Below, in pieces: positions 51,174-61,524 of a stretch of DNA of 64,000 bases. The notes under the pieces are model-generated. The model was not told the origin of the DNA. It ran no database searches and worked only from the letters and a program-made list of their open reading frames with translations. The position numbers were made by a program, and so were the translations under genes. Positions within the stretch are counted from its first letter, which is position 1; each line of letters opens with the position of its first letter. Source of the stretch: Leptospira johnsonii (GTDB lineage: Bacteria; Spirochaetota; Leptospiria; Leptospirales; Leptospiraceae); NCBI RefSeq assembly GCF_003112675.1, contig NZ_BFAY01000011.1, positions 124,001 through 188,000 on the forward strand. The letters run 5' to 3'.

Positions 51174-51730
51174 CGGACGACCAGGGGTTTGTTTCTTTCG
51201 TTCATTTCCCGGATCTTATCCATTACTTCCTGTCTTCTGGCTTCTAACCCTTGGGTTTTTACTTTTTCCTGGAGTTTTATCACAGCGTCCAAAAGCGCTT
51301 CTGGTCGAGGAGGACAACCTGGAACATAGAGGTCCACAGGAAGTATCCTATCTATCCCTTGTAAAACAGAGTAAGCATGGAACATTCCACCTGAAGAAGC
51401 ACAGGCACCGTAGCTGATCACAAACTTTGGCTCGGCCAATTGATCGTAAATTTCACGAAGCACCGGAGCCATTTTATAAGTGATTGTCCCAAGAACCAGG
51501 ATCATGTCGGCCTGTCTAGGAGAGAAAGAAGGTCTTTCTGCTCCGAACCTAGCGATATCATAATCCGCACAGGAAGTACTCATGTATTCAATTCCACAAC
51601 ATGCGGTTGCAAAAGGATAAGGCCATAAAGAGTAACTTCTTCCCCAATTGATGACTGAGTCGACAGTCGCAATTTGGAAGGAATCTCCGTAAGACGATCC
51701 GGGTTGAGCGAGTTGTTCGTTTAATCCCAT
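51170..51730 (-). CDS. nuoB: NADH dehydrogenase subunit B
   Basis: A 186-residue subunit holding the last cluster, N2. The ligands are the tandem Cys in [13 protein letters not shown] and the Cys in [12 protein letters not shown] and [16 protein letters not shown] sequence near the end ([14 protein letters not shown]). [12 protein letters not shown] is also conserved. It overlaps nuoA by 10 bp. Confidence 0.98.
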   Translation of the reverse strand: MGLNEQLAQPGSSYGDSFQIATVDSVINWGRSYSLWPYPFATACCGIEYMSTSCADYDIARFGAERPSFSPRQADMILVLGTITYKMAPVLREIYDQLAEPKFVISYGACASSGGMFHAYSVLQGIDRILPVDLYVPGCPPRPEALLDAVIKLQEKVKTQGLEARRQEVMDKIREMNERNKPLVVR

Positions 51731-52098
51731 TCTAAGGCCCCCTTCTTCCGAATATAATACAGTCCAACCACAAGGGTGAAAATAAAAACAAACATCTCTA
51801 TCAGAAGAAAATTACCTAGTCCCGCCTCTTTGAATGATTTTAAATTCACGGCGTAAGGAAAAAGGAAGATCGCTTCAATATCGAAAAGTATAAACAGAAC
51901 TGCGACCAGGTAAAACTTGATATTGAACAATCCCTTTGCATCCCCATAGTATGGAACCCCGCACTCAAAAGTGTCCTGAGGTTTGGATTTTTTTTTGGGG
52001 TTTAGAAGGAAGGCGAGTCCGAGTATAAGAGCGGAGAACCCTACTCCTAAGAGGAATTGAATCAGCAGGGGGCCTAGATGGTCCGGCGAACTTCCCAT
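51721..52098 (-). CDS. nuoA: NADH dehydrogenase subunit A
   Basis: A 125-residue three-helix subunit with the characteristic [15 protein letters not shown] loop (Cys-containing, contacting NuoB/D) and [21 protein letters not shown]. It is the first gene of the nuo operon. The promoter should lie in 52099-52260; an AT-rich TAGAAT-like hexamer is present there, but no clear -35 pairs with it. Confidence 0.96.
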   Translation of the reverse strand: MGSSPDHLGPLLIQFLLGVGFSALILGLAFLLNPKKKSKPQDTFECGVPYYGDAKGLFNIKFYLVAVLFILFDIEAIFLFPYAVNLKSFKEAGLGNFLLIEMFVFIFTLVVGLYYIRKKGALEWD

Positions 52099-52269
52099 AT
52101 CTAACTTCTATCAAACTCCCATACTCGCCTATGTCAATCTAAAATCCCAAATGGGCCCTTTGCAAGAGGTCGGAAGACCGGATTCTATCATTTTCTAATT
52201 TTACAATTTCCCTTTTTTGGAAATGAGAATGTCTTTCAATACCGCGGTTAGAGACACAGAGTTTTTACC

Positions 52270-52523
52270 GTAAAAACAGAACGACTGTTCTATGTTGCAA
52301 AAAGAACTTTAAGTTTTTCTAAAGTAATTCACCTTCACAGGGAGGCACAGCGATTATTTTCGCACAGAGACACTAAGGCACGGAGGGGAAGTTCTTGAAA
52401 TTGCTCCACATATCTCTGCGGCTCTGTGCCTCTGTGCGGAACATTTTCTCTGCGTCTCTCTTTTTCCTCCCCTCTTTGTGTAAAAACTTTGTATACCGAA
52501 CAGAACAGTCGTTCTAGTTTTAC
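52270..52523. mobile_element. MITE-like non-coding inverted-repeat element
   Basis: The 504-bp gap between nuoA and the MaoC gene has no plausible gene. It contains a roughly 254-bp element with 22-bp terminal inverted repeats (52270-52291 and 52502-52523, 20 of 22 bases matching). Each repeat holds a palindrome AGAAC-N4-GTTCT (52278-52291 and 52502-52515). Inside, a second imperfect inverted repeat pairs CGCACAGAGACAC (52359-52371) with the GTGCCTCTGTGCG region near 52427-52439. The left end also carries GTTTTTAC-C-GTAAAAAC (52261-52277). No transposase is present, so it would be a non-autonomous element or a folded regulatory DNA. Outside it, 52099-52260 holds only the presumed nuo promoter and 52524-52602 the MaoC leader. 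Confidence 0.55.
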
Positions 52524-52602
52524 CCAAAAAGTTGGTGACAAAACTATTTAAGGAATTAGGGTATTGGACATATAGATCCAGCATCGGCAGGAACAAAATC
52601 AA

Positions 52603-53067
52603 ATGGCTAAACTCGTACTCTCCAGCTTCGCAGAACTACAGGCTTACGAAGGAAAAGAACTAGGCGTATCCGACGCTCACGAAATCACCCAGGCACAGAT
52701 CGATACTTTCGCAAACGCAACCCTGGACCACCAATGGATCCATACGGATCCAGCAAGAGCAGCTAAAGAGTCCCCTTTCGGGACGACGATCGCTCACGGT
52801 TATCTTACACTATCTATGGCCCCTTATCTCTTAAGCCAGATCTTAGAATTACGAAACATCAAGATGGGGATCAACTATGGGATGGAAAAACTCCGATTTT
52901 TAGATCCCGTCAAGGTAGGTTCCAAACTCAAACTTAGGGCTGAATTGGTGGAATTGAAGGACCTGAGAGGGACTGCAAGAATGACCTTAAAACTTAGCTT
53001 CGAAGTAGAAGGCGCGGCAAAACCTGCTGCTATCGGCGAAGTGATCTATCTTTACCAATTCGCTTGA
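52603..53067 (+). CDS. MaoC-family (R)-enoyl-CoA hydratase-like protein
   Basis: A 154-residue hot-dog-fold protein with the catalytic-type segment [17 protein letters not shown] (Asp and His of the hydratase 2 motif), followed by [18 protein letters not shown]. It hydrates enoyl-CoA in fatty-acid or PHA-type pathways. The length and single-domain form match PhaJ-type hydratases. It lies just downstream of the inverted-repeat element and 18 bp before a MarR gene. Confidence 0.9.
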   Translation: MAKLVLSSFAELQAYEGKELGVSDAHEITQAQIDTFANATLDHQWIHTDPARAAKESPFGTTIAHGYLTLSMAPYLLSQILELRNIKMGINYGMEKLRFLDPVKVGSKLKLRAELVELKDLRGTARMTLKLSFEVEGAAKPAAIGEVIYLYQFA

Positions 53068-53085
53068 TCGGCAAGGCATTCTAAG

Positions 53086-53511
53086 ATGAATCCTCGTACG
53101 ATCATTTATCTGATTTCTAGGATCAGGGACGAATTCCACAGAAGATTGAATTCGGAACTGAAGGACAAGGGACTGGGCCAATTGACTACTACTCATGCGG
53201 ATATTCTATTCGCATTGGCCATGTCCAAAAGGGTTCCGATGCAGGATATCGCTCGGATGATAGACAGAGATAAGTCTACTCTGACAGCACTTGTGGACAA
53301 ACTACAAGATTTAGGCTATGTGGAAAGGGTCAGAGACACCCAAGACCAAAGAGTAGTCAATCTGCAACTCACCCGCAAGGCTTATTCTATTCGTCCTGTG
53401 ATGCTTGGGATCTCTAGATCTTTACTCGCAGGCCTTTATAAAGGTTTTACCGAGCCGGAGAAGAAAGATCTAGTCCGACTTTTGGATAAACTTTATAAAA
53501 ATCTAAAGTAG
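53086..53511 (+). CDS. MarR-family transcription regulator
   Basis: A 141-residue winged-helix protein with the MarR layout: [20 protein letters not shown] leading into [20 protein letters not shown] (recognition helix), then the wing [15 protein letters not shown]. It follows the MaoC gene by 18 bp, so it may be co-transcribed with it and control it, for example in response to acyl-CoA or aromatic ligands. This is inferred from position. Confidence 0.92.
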   Translation: MNPRTIIYLISRIRDEFHRRLNSELKDKGLGQLTTTHADILFALAMSKRVPMQDIARMIDRDKSTLTALVDKLQDLGYVERVRDTQDQRVVNLQLTRKAYSIRPVMLGISRSLLAGLYKGFTEPEKKDLVRLLDKLYKNLK

Positions 53512-53517
53512 CTTTTC

Positions 53518-55230
53518 TTACAACCCGGTTAGGAATTCGGTCTCAATACTTTTGAGAACTGCTTCTTCTTCCGGGTTTTTGATCCCCTTTTCTCCTTTTT
53601 GTCTGCGACCAGGAGTCCAAGGACGGATCATTTTCCTGTAATTATGGAGCAATTTTCCTATCTTCTCCTTCTCCGCTTCTTTTAATTTTCTGAAATCAGG
53701 CACAAGAAGTGAATTTAGATCACCCGGTTCTACTTTTCGTAGTCCTTGGGCGTATTCCCTTGTTCTAGATTCCAATTCTTTGCGGACATGTGGAGTGATC
53801 AGATAAGCAAATATATATTCTTCGAAATGTGTATACTCCGGTTTTGCGGAAAACCCGTGAAAGCAGGTGAGATGCACTGCGGGACTTTGGTTGAATACAA
53901 ATCTTACTTCTTCCCTATGAAAAGAAGTAGCTAAGATCCTACAAGGTCCTCTGTTTTCCTGAGAATGCCAAGGTTTTCTTTTAGAAGGAAGAAAACGTTT
54001 AGGCACGCCTCGTTTTATTCCTTCTTCCAGATATTTGTTAATACCTTCTTCTTCCTCGTTGTTTGGAACGTCTTTCGCATCTAGAAGCCAAACCTTGGCT
54101 CCTTGTGATTTCAAAGTGTTCCAATCATCTCCGGTAAAAAAAGGAGAAAGCGCGTATTGAGCTTTTGGAATAGAAGATCTAAGATAGTTTTTAGGAATAG
54201 ATAAGTTCGAAGCGTCCTTTTCCGATAAAAGAAAATATCCGTTGTCCCCTGTCGCGATTCCTCTCCTAAAACTTCCGAATTCCTTAATAGGGACCCATCC
54301 TTGACGAATATCTTCGGACATAGTCACATAATTATTGTTAGGTGAATTTTTATCATCATTTTTTATGTTTTGTATCGGTTCCGAGTCGTCGCTCAATAAT
54401 CTAGTCCACTTTGCCTCTGCATCTGGACGGATTTTTCTCCAAACCATCTCGGAAAGCTCTATACTTTCTCCTTTAATGAATGATGAGGTCCTAGACCAAA
54501 GAAAACCTTCTTCGCTCGTTCTTGAATTTTCCAAGAATAGTATACAGGAAGAAGTTACTGCTCCTGTGAACAAGGACCAGGAAGAATCTAAGATAAGTAT
54601 ACGGCGAAGATATCCGGATTGAATGATCGCTTTTTTTATCGGGACTCCGTATCCTGCATTCAAGAATTCGTAAGGCACAAGTATGGAAGCCCTTCCTCCA
54701 GGTCCTAAAAGTCTTAGTATACGGAGTAAGAAGAACACATATAGATTCGCAGTGCCGGGAATCTCCTCGTTGATGTCCTCCGCGAATTGTCTGATCAGTT
54801 TTTTTCCATGTTTGGAATGGCTTAGGCGAAGATAAGGAGGATTACAGAGTATAATATCGTAATTTTCTTTTTTTTCGTTTTGTAAGAAGTCCCCTAAGAC
54901 CAAATGAAAACGATTTTTGGATATCCCAGCTCTTTCCAGGTTTTGTATACACTTCTCATGTAGGATTGGATCGATCTCCCAACCGTGAAATTCACTATCT
55001 AAATTTGGAAAATGATCCTGGAATTTTTGGAAAAAAATTCCTTCTCCCGTTCCTGGATCCAATATCTTAAGTTTTTTACCTTCTAAGACAGCTTTGGTTT
55101 CGGAAACCCATTCCAACATAGGTCCTACTAAGTCAGAAGGCGTGAAGAACTGACCTAAGGCTTTCTCTTTGGTTTTAGGATCCGATTTTTCTCGGTGAGA
55201 ATCAACTGTGTCTTCGCACGGTACGATCAT
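53518..55230 (-). CDS. Solitary adenine-N6 DNA methyltransferase
   Basis: A 570-residue gamma-class N6-adenine methyltransferase. ALGQFFTP near residues 25-31 is typical of this class, motif I is DPGTGEGIFF (58-67), and the catalytic NPPY is at 130-133. The C-terminal half (about 300-550) is a target-recognition region of the M.TaqI/Eco57I-methylase type, with no PD-(D/E)xK or HNH nuclease motif recognised. Neighbours are MarR and an ankyrin protein, with no restriction gene, so it is an orphan enzyme or a lone modification subunit. It ends 6 bp from the convergent MarR gene. Confidence 0.88.
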   Translation of the reverse strand: MIVPCEDTVDSHREKSDPKTKEKALGQFFTPSDLVGPMLEWVSETKAVLEGKKLKILDPGTGEGIFFQKFQDHFPNLDSEFHGWEIDPILHEKCIQNLERAGISKNRFHLVLGDFLQNEKKENYDIILCNPPYLRLSHSKHGKKLIRQFAEDINEEIPGTANLYVFFLLRILRLLGPGGRASILVPYEFLNAGYGVPIKKAIIQSGYLRRILILDSSWSLFTGAVTSSCILFLENSRTSEEGFLWSRTSSFIKGESIELSEMVWRKIRPDAEAKWTRLLSDDSEPIQNIKNDDKNSPNNNYVTMSEDIRQGWVPIKEFGSFRRGIATGDNGYFLLSEKDASNLSIPKNYLRSSIPKAQYALSPFFTGDDWNTLKSQGAKVWLLDAKDVPNNEEEEGINKYLEEGIKRGVPKRFLPSKRKPWHSQENRGPCRILATSFHREEVRFVFNQSPAVHLTCFHGFSAKPEYTHFEEYIFAYLITPHVRKELESRTREYAQGLRKVEPGDLNSLLVPDFRKLKEAEKEKIGKLLHNYRKMIRPWTPGRRQKGEKGIKNPEEEAVLKSIETEFLTGL

Positions 55231-55378
55231 GAAAGAAATTTTCGCCTATATAACGTTGATATGACGACGGATCTACATGACAACCTTACAATTGTTAGAG
55301 GTTTTTAGAAAAAAGTATCGTACATCGAAAAGCGGCTTAGGTATACTCTAAAAAAACTGTATACTAAGAGATTTTGTA

Positions 55379-56347
55379 TTATTGTGTCTTTGAGGAAAGT
55401 TTTTCGACTAAAATTCGCTCTATTTCATCTAGATGATATTCTTTTGACAGATCTAAAGCCGTCTTACCTTGGTTATCTGCGAGCGAAAGATCGGATCCAA
55501 GTTGGATCAATTTCTGAGCTGCAGAAACATTTTTTCTCTGGATAGCTTCCATAAGAGGAGTCTTTCCTTCTGCATCTCTATGATTTAGATTGGTCCCGGC
55601 CTTAGCCAAAACATCCAAAATTTTCAGGTCGGTTTGTTTGGATTCTGTAGCATAATGAAATGCATTTCTTGCTCCGATCTGGTGAGTCCCATTAGGAGTG
55701 TGAACGTCTTTCAATCTGCTAGTGAACACCGCTTTGGAACCGTTCGCTAACAAATATTCTGCAATCGCCAAATTAGAAGGAGAAGAAGCGCCTCCCACAG
55801 CTAAGAAAAGAGGATATTCTTCAATTCCACCCGGATCATGATTTGGATTGGCTCCGTTCTCAATCAAAAATTTTACTAAAACAAGACTTTGGTTCCGGAT
55901 CGCCATATTGAGAAGGGAAACCGGTTTTTGGTCCTCGCCTTTTCTAGCAGTGTATTCTACCAATGCACCTGACTCTATTAGGCGTTTTGCCTCGGCCAGA
56001 TCGTCCATATCAGGAATTTTTACTTTTAAGATAGGGAGTAAACGATAGAATAATACGGAATTCCCGTCCACATCCTGAGCATTTATATTTGCTCCGTGTT
56101 TGATGAGGAACTCGACTACGTCCTCACCTTCTGCGAGCATGATCGCAGTGCGGCCTTCATCATCCTTGGCGTCCACTGTGGCACCCTGGTTGAGCAGTAA
56201 TTCTACCTTGCGAAGATCCCCTTCTTTTACCGCGGATAAAAACTGTTTGTCCAGCTCGGTATCGGCTTCGATAGCCAAACTGAAGACGAAAACGAGCACA
56301 GCCCAGCTTCCGCGTCTAAGTTTGCCGTATTTTGCCAATAAATCCAT
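55379..56347 (-). CDS. Exported ankyrin-repeat protein
   Basis: A 322-residue protein from the ATG at 56347; a GTG at 56359 is possible. The N-terminus has a hydrophobic signal (AVLVFVFSLAIEAD). About six to seven ankyrin repeats follow, for example GDLRKVELLLNQGATVDAKD, EDVVEFLIKHGANINAQD and NVSAAQKLIQLGSDLSLADN. The repeats mediate protein binding; the partner is unknown. It probably acts in the periplasm or at the surface. It is divergent from the amidase gene. Confidence 0.88.
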   Translation of the reverse strand: MDLLAKYGKLRRGSWAVLVFVFSLAIEADTELDKQFLSAVKEGDLRKVELLLNQGATVDAKDDEGRTAIMLAEGEDVVEFLIKHGANINAQDVDGNSVLFYRLLPILKVKIPDMDDLAEAKRLIESGALVEYTARKGEDQKPVSLLNMAIRNQSLVLVKFLIENGANPNHDPGGIEEYPLFLAVGGASSPSNLAIAEYLLANGSKAVFTSRLKDVHTPNGTHQIGARNAFHYATESKQTDLKILDVLAKAGTNLNHRDAEGKTPLMEAIQRKNVSAAQKLIQLGSDLSLADNQGKTALDLSKEYHLDEIERILVEKLSSKTQ

Positions 56348-56553
56348 TATTCCGATCACCGATATTTACCCATCCTGATTTTAGCTGCGATTCTATAAAT
56401 GAAAATTCCCTTCGGCAGGGGAATATCCTTGACCCTAGTGGGCCAAGCTTTATGCCTCTCTCCCTTAGAGCATTTTATTCGGGAAATGGTTCCCGGGATT
56501 ATTTCCTGGATTCCCCCTTCGACCGAGTCCTAAATCCCTTGTGGCGGAAGAAT

Positions 56554-58044
56554 ATGAGCAGTACAAAATTCCAATTCGATTCTTATGATACTATCGGTCT
56601 TGCTGATTTGATCCGAAAGAAGAAGATCCAGCCCAAGGACTTATTAGATTTTTCTGAAACTAAGATAAATAGATTTAATCCGGAACTGAACGCGGTTGTC
56701 TTGAACACGATCGACAAGGCAAGGGAAGAGCTGAGATCGGGCAAAATACCTAAGGGCCCTTTTTACGGAGTTCCCCTTCTTCTTAAAGATCTGCTGCATC
56801 ATGTGAAGGGACAAAAGATCACTTCCGGATCTAAGGCTTACCAAAATTACGCTCCATCCGATGATAGCGTTTTTGTTTCCAGACTTAGGAAGGCTGGTTT
56901 TCTTTTTATAGGTACTACGAATGTTCCCGAGTTCGCTTTAATGGGAATCACAGAGCCTAAGTTCCACGGACCGACTCGAAATCCTTGGGATCCGGAAAGA
57001 ACTCCTGGTGGTTCTAGTGGTGGCGCAGGATCGGCAGTCGCATCCGGTATGAGTTCCATCGCAACGGGTTCGGACGGAGGAGGATCCATCCGGATACCAG
57101 CAGCTTATTGCGGACTATTCGGATTAAAACCAAGTAGAGGAAGAGTTCCAGTTCGTCCTTATGGAAGAGTTTGGCAAGGAGCTTCTCAAGATCATGTTCT
57201 TACTAAATCAGTAAGAGACAGCGCTGCAGTTTTGGATCTAGTCTCAGGCGTCGGAATAGAAGAAGCATTCTCCCTTGAGAAAAATAAAACTTCTTATCTA
57301 TCCGAAGCGAAAAAGTCCCCGGGAAAATTAAAGATCGCATATTCTTTCGCTTCTCCCATCGGAACTCCAGTCAATCAAGATCACATTGATGCATTACACG
57401 ACACAGTAAAACTCCTAAAATCTTTGGGTCATAAATTAGAAGAAAGTTCACCTCTAATCGATGGAAAACGTTTAGCAAAAGCTTACGTGACCATGTATTT
57501 CGGTGAAGTCGCTTCCGAGATCTCCCGTTTGGATAAGGTTTTAGGAAGAAAAGCAAAGATGGGAGATGTGGAATCCACCACTTGGATCTTAGGGCTCTTA
57601 GGACGATCTATATCGGCTGGAGACTTCGTATCTGCAATCCGCTATTGGGACGAAGCCGCCTATATCTCGGAATCTTTTTTAGAAAATTATGATCTATATC
57701 TGACCCCGACTACTGCAGAACCTCCTGCCAAGATCGGGGAACTTGCACCCAAACTATATGAAGAAATTGCAATGCAGATCATAGGAAGAATAGGAACAGG
57801 CAAATTACTTTTGGCCAGCGGCATGGTGGACCAACTCGTAGAAAAAAATCTTTCGAGGACTCCGTTTACACAGCTCGCAAATCTTACGGGACAACCTTCT
57901 ATGTCCGTTCCGCTTTCCAGAACGACTCTTGGTCTACCGATAGGGATGTTATTCACTTCCAAAAGAGGAAGAGAAGATGTACTTTTCCGACTCGCGGGAC
58001 AATTGGAAAAAGAAAGACCCTGGGCAGATATTAAGAGAACTTAA
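56554..58044 (+). CDS. Amidase-signature family hydrolase
   Basis: A 496-residue protein from the ATG at 56554 with GGAAG just upstream; the longer frame starting at 56332 lies over the neighbouring gene's start. The Ser-cisSer-Lys triad is present: Lys78 (LLLKDLLHH), Ser154 (PGGSSGGAGS) and nucleophile Ser178 (DGGGSIRIPA). Members hydrolyse amides or transfer ammonia (GatA). Absence of gatB/gatC nearby and the sequence style favour a fatty-amide or aryl-amide hydrolase over GatA. No signal peptide is seen. Confidence 0.9.
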   Translation: MSSTKFQFDSYDTIGLADLIRKKKIQPKDLLDFSETKINRFNPELNAVVLNTIDKAREELRSGKIPKGPFYGVPLLLKDLLHHVKGQKITSGSKAYQNYAPSDDSVFVSRLRKAGFLFIGTTNVPEFALMGITEPKFHGPTRNPWDPERTPGGSSGGAGSAVASGMSSIATGSDGGGSIRIPAAYCGLFGLKPSRGRVPVRPYGRVWQGASQDHVLTKSVRDSAAVLDLVSGVGIEEAFSLEKNKTSYLSEAKKSPGKLKIAYSFASPIGTPVNQDHIDALHDTVKLLKSLGHKLEESSPLIDGKRLAKAYVTMYFGEVASEISRLDKVLGRKAKMGDVESTTWILGLLGRSISAGDFVSAIRYWDEAAYISESFLENYDLYLTPTTAEPPAKIGELAPKLYEEIAMQIIGRIGTGKLLLASGMVDQLVEKNLSRTPFTQLANLTGQPSMSVPLSRTTLGLPIGMLFTSKRGREDVLFRLAGQLEKERPWADIKRT

Positions 58045-58098
58045 GATTTTTTAAGACAATTCACTTTACAAATAGGATCAAAAAACTATCTAATTACT

Positions 58099-58578
58099 AT
58101 GCCTTTCAGCGCGGACGAATTCAAAAATTCACTTTCTCATTTTGCATCCGGAGTAACTGTGGTGACCTTTTCAGACACTACTAGAGCGGGGGGATTGACA
58201 GTTAGCAGTTTCAGCTCGCTCTCTTTGGATCCACCTTTGGTGCTTTTTAATCTCCAAAAGAATATAGCAAGCCACGACCCATTGCTCGCCTCCGGTCTAT
58301 TCACTGTAAATATACTATCTTCTGACCAACAGGAACTTTCCAACCAATTTGCATCTGGCAAAATAGACAAACATGAACTGATCCAAAAACTAGCCTGCGA
58401 TCTAGGGCATAACGGAGCACCTTTCTTGAACGGCACATTGGCCCGGATAGAATGTGAACTGGAAAAACAAGTGGATGGAGGAGATCATACCATAGTGATC
58501 GGAAGAGTTCTATTCGCCATATCCGACGACTCTAAAAGACCTCTTCTGTATTACCGTAGGAACTACTACAATATCTGA
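58099..58578 (+). CDS. Flavin-reductase-like domain protein
   Basis: A 159-residue protein with the flavin-reductase-like FMN-binding fold: HFASGVTVVTFSD at the start, LTVSSFSSLSLDPPLVLF (FMN-phosphate region), FTVNILSSDQQELSNQFAS and GGDHTIVIGRVLF. It is the small reductase type that supplies reduced flavin to monooxygenases or is an oxidoreductase itself. No partner monooxygenase is adjacent. It follows the amidase by 54 bp. Confidence 0.9.
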   Translation: MPFSADEFKNSLSHFASGVTVVTFSDTTRAGGLTVSSFSSLSLDPPLVLFNLQKNIASHDPLLASGLFTVNILSSDQQELSNQFASGKIDKHELIQKLACDLGHNGAPFLNGTLARIECELEKQVDGGDHTIVIGRVLFAISDDSKRPLLYYRRNYYNI

Positions 58579-58648
58579 ACGTTAAGAAAAGGATTTCCGC
58601 CCTAAAATAGTTTTCAGTGGGGGCCAAGTCAGAAAAACTGGTCCCGTA

Positions 58649-60876
<2,228 letters not shown>

Positions 60877-60880
<4 letters not shown>

Positions 60881-61521
60881 GAACCATCCAGAAAATCGGT
60901 ATCGCCTACTTAATTCTTTGCGCAGCTTTTATTATTTCAGACTGCAGACGTCCTGCTTCTGAAATTTTAAACGAGGCTTCTAAAAACCCAAACTCGGTAG
61001 AAAAATTGGATTTGGGTCTTGGCAAATTAGGGAATGTTCCTCCGGCACTATTCAATTTTCCGAACTTGAAATGGCTGGATCTAAGAATGAATGAGCTTAC
61101 TTCCCTTCCTGAAAATGCCGGAGATTGGAGTAATTTAGAACATTTGAATATTTATGGGAACGATATAGAAAAACTTCCCGCGTCCGTTTCTAAACTATCA
61201 AAACTCAAATTTTTTTTCGCAGGAAATAACGATTTTGAAGGAATTCCTTCCGAGCTGACTGGAACTTCTATCCAAGCCATCTATTTAGATTCCAACAAGA
61301 TAGAATTCAAAGAATCCGATATAGATATAGTGATGGGATTTCCGAAACTAGAAGTTTTGGATCTGGCAAGGAACAGAAAGATCGCAGGATTCCCTAAAAA
61401 CTTCGGTTTTTTAGCCAGCCATCCTAAATTAAGACTACTGATCTTAAAAGAGACAGGATTAAAACCTTCTCAAATAGAATCCGCAAGAAAACTTCTCCCT
61501 AAAGTGAAGATAGAATTTTAA
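60877..61521 (+). CDS. Leucine-rich-repeat lipoprotein
   Basis: A 214-residue protein with a signal peptide ending in AAFIISDC, a usable lipobox. About five to six leucine-rich repeats follow (LKWLDLRMNELTSLPENAGD, LEHLNIYGNDIEKLP, LEVLDLARNRKIAGFP). The repeats give a binding surface, and Leptospira LRR proteins are often envelope-exposed. It is squeezed between purL (4-bp overlap) and ileS (3-bp gap), so it is co-transcribed with housekeeping genes; the reason is unknown. Confidence 0.88.
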
Positions 61522-61524
61522 TCC

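Noticed and set aside
52335..52602. Short minus-strand reading frames between nuoA and the MaoC gene
   Set aside because: They consist of the CACAGAG/CTCTGTG inverted repeat translated, and two overlapping frames compete, as expected for non-coding DNA.
58557..58570. Second copy of the GTAGGAAC palindrome
   Set aside because: The repeat is imperfect and lies inside the coding end of the flavin-reductase-like gene, so it may be chance.
58619..58645. Hairpin upstream of purL considered as a purine riboswitch
   Set aside because: Only a 7-bp stem (GGGGCCA/TGGTCCC) is present; the three-way junction and loop sequences of the purine riboswitch are missing.
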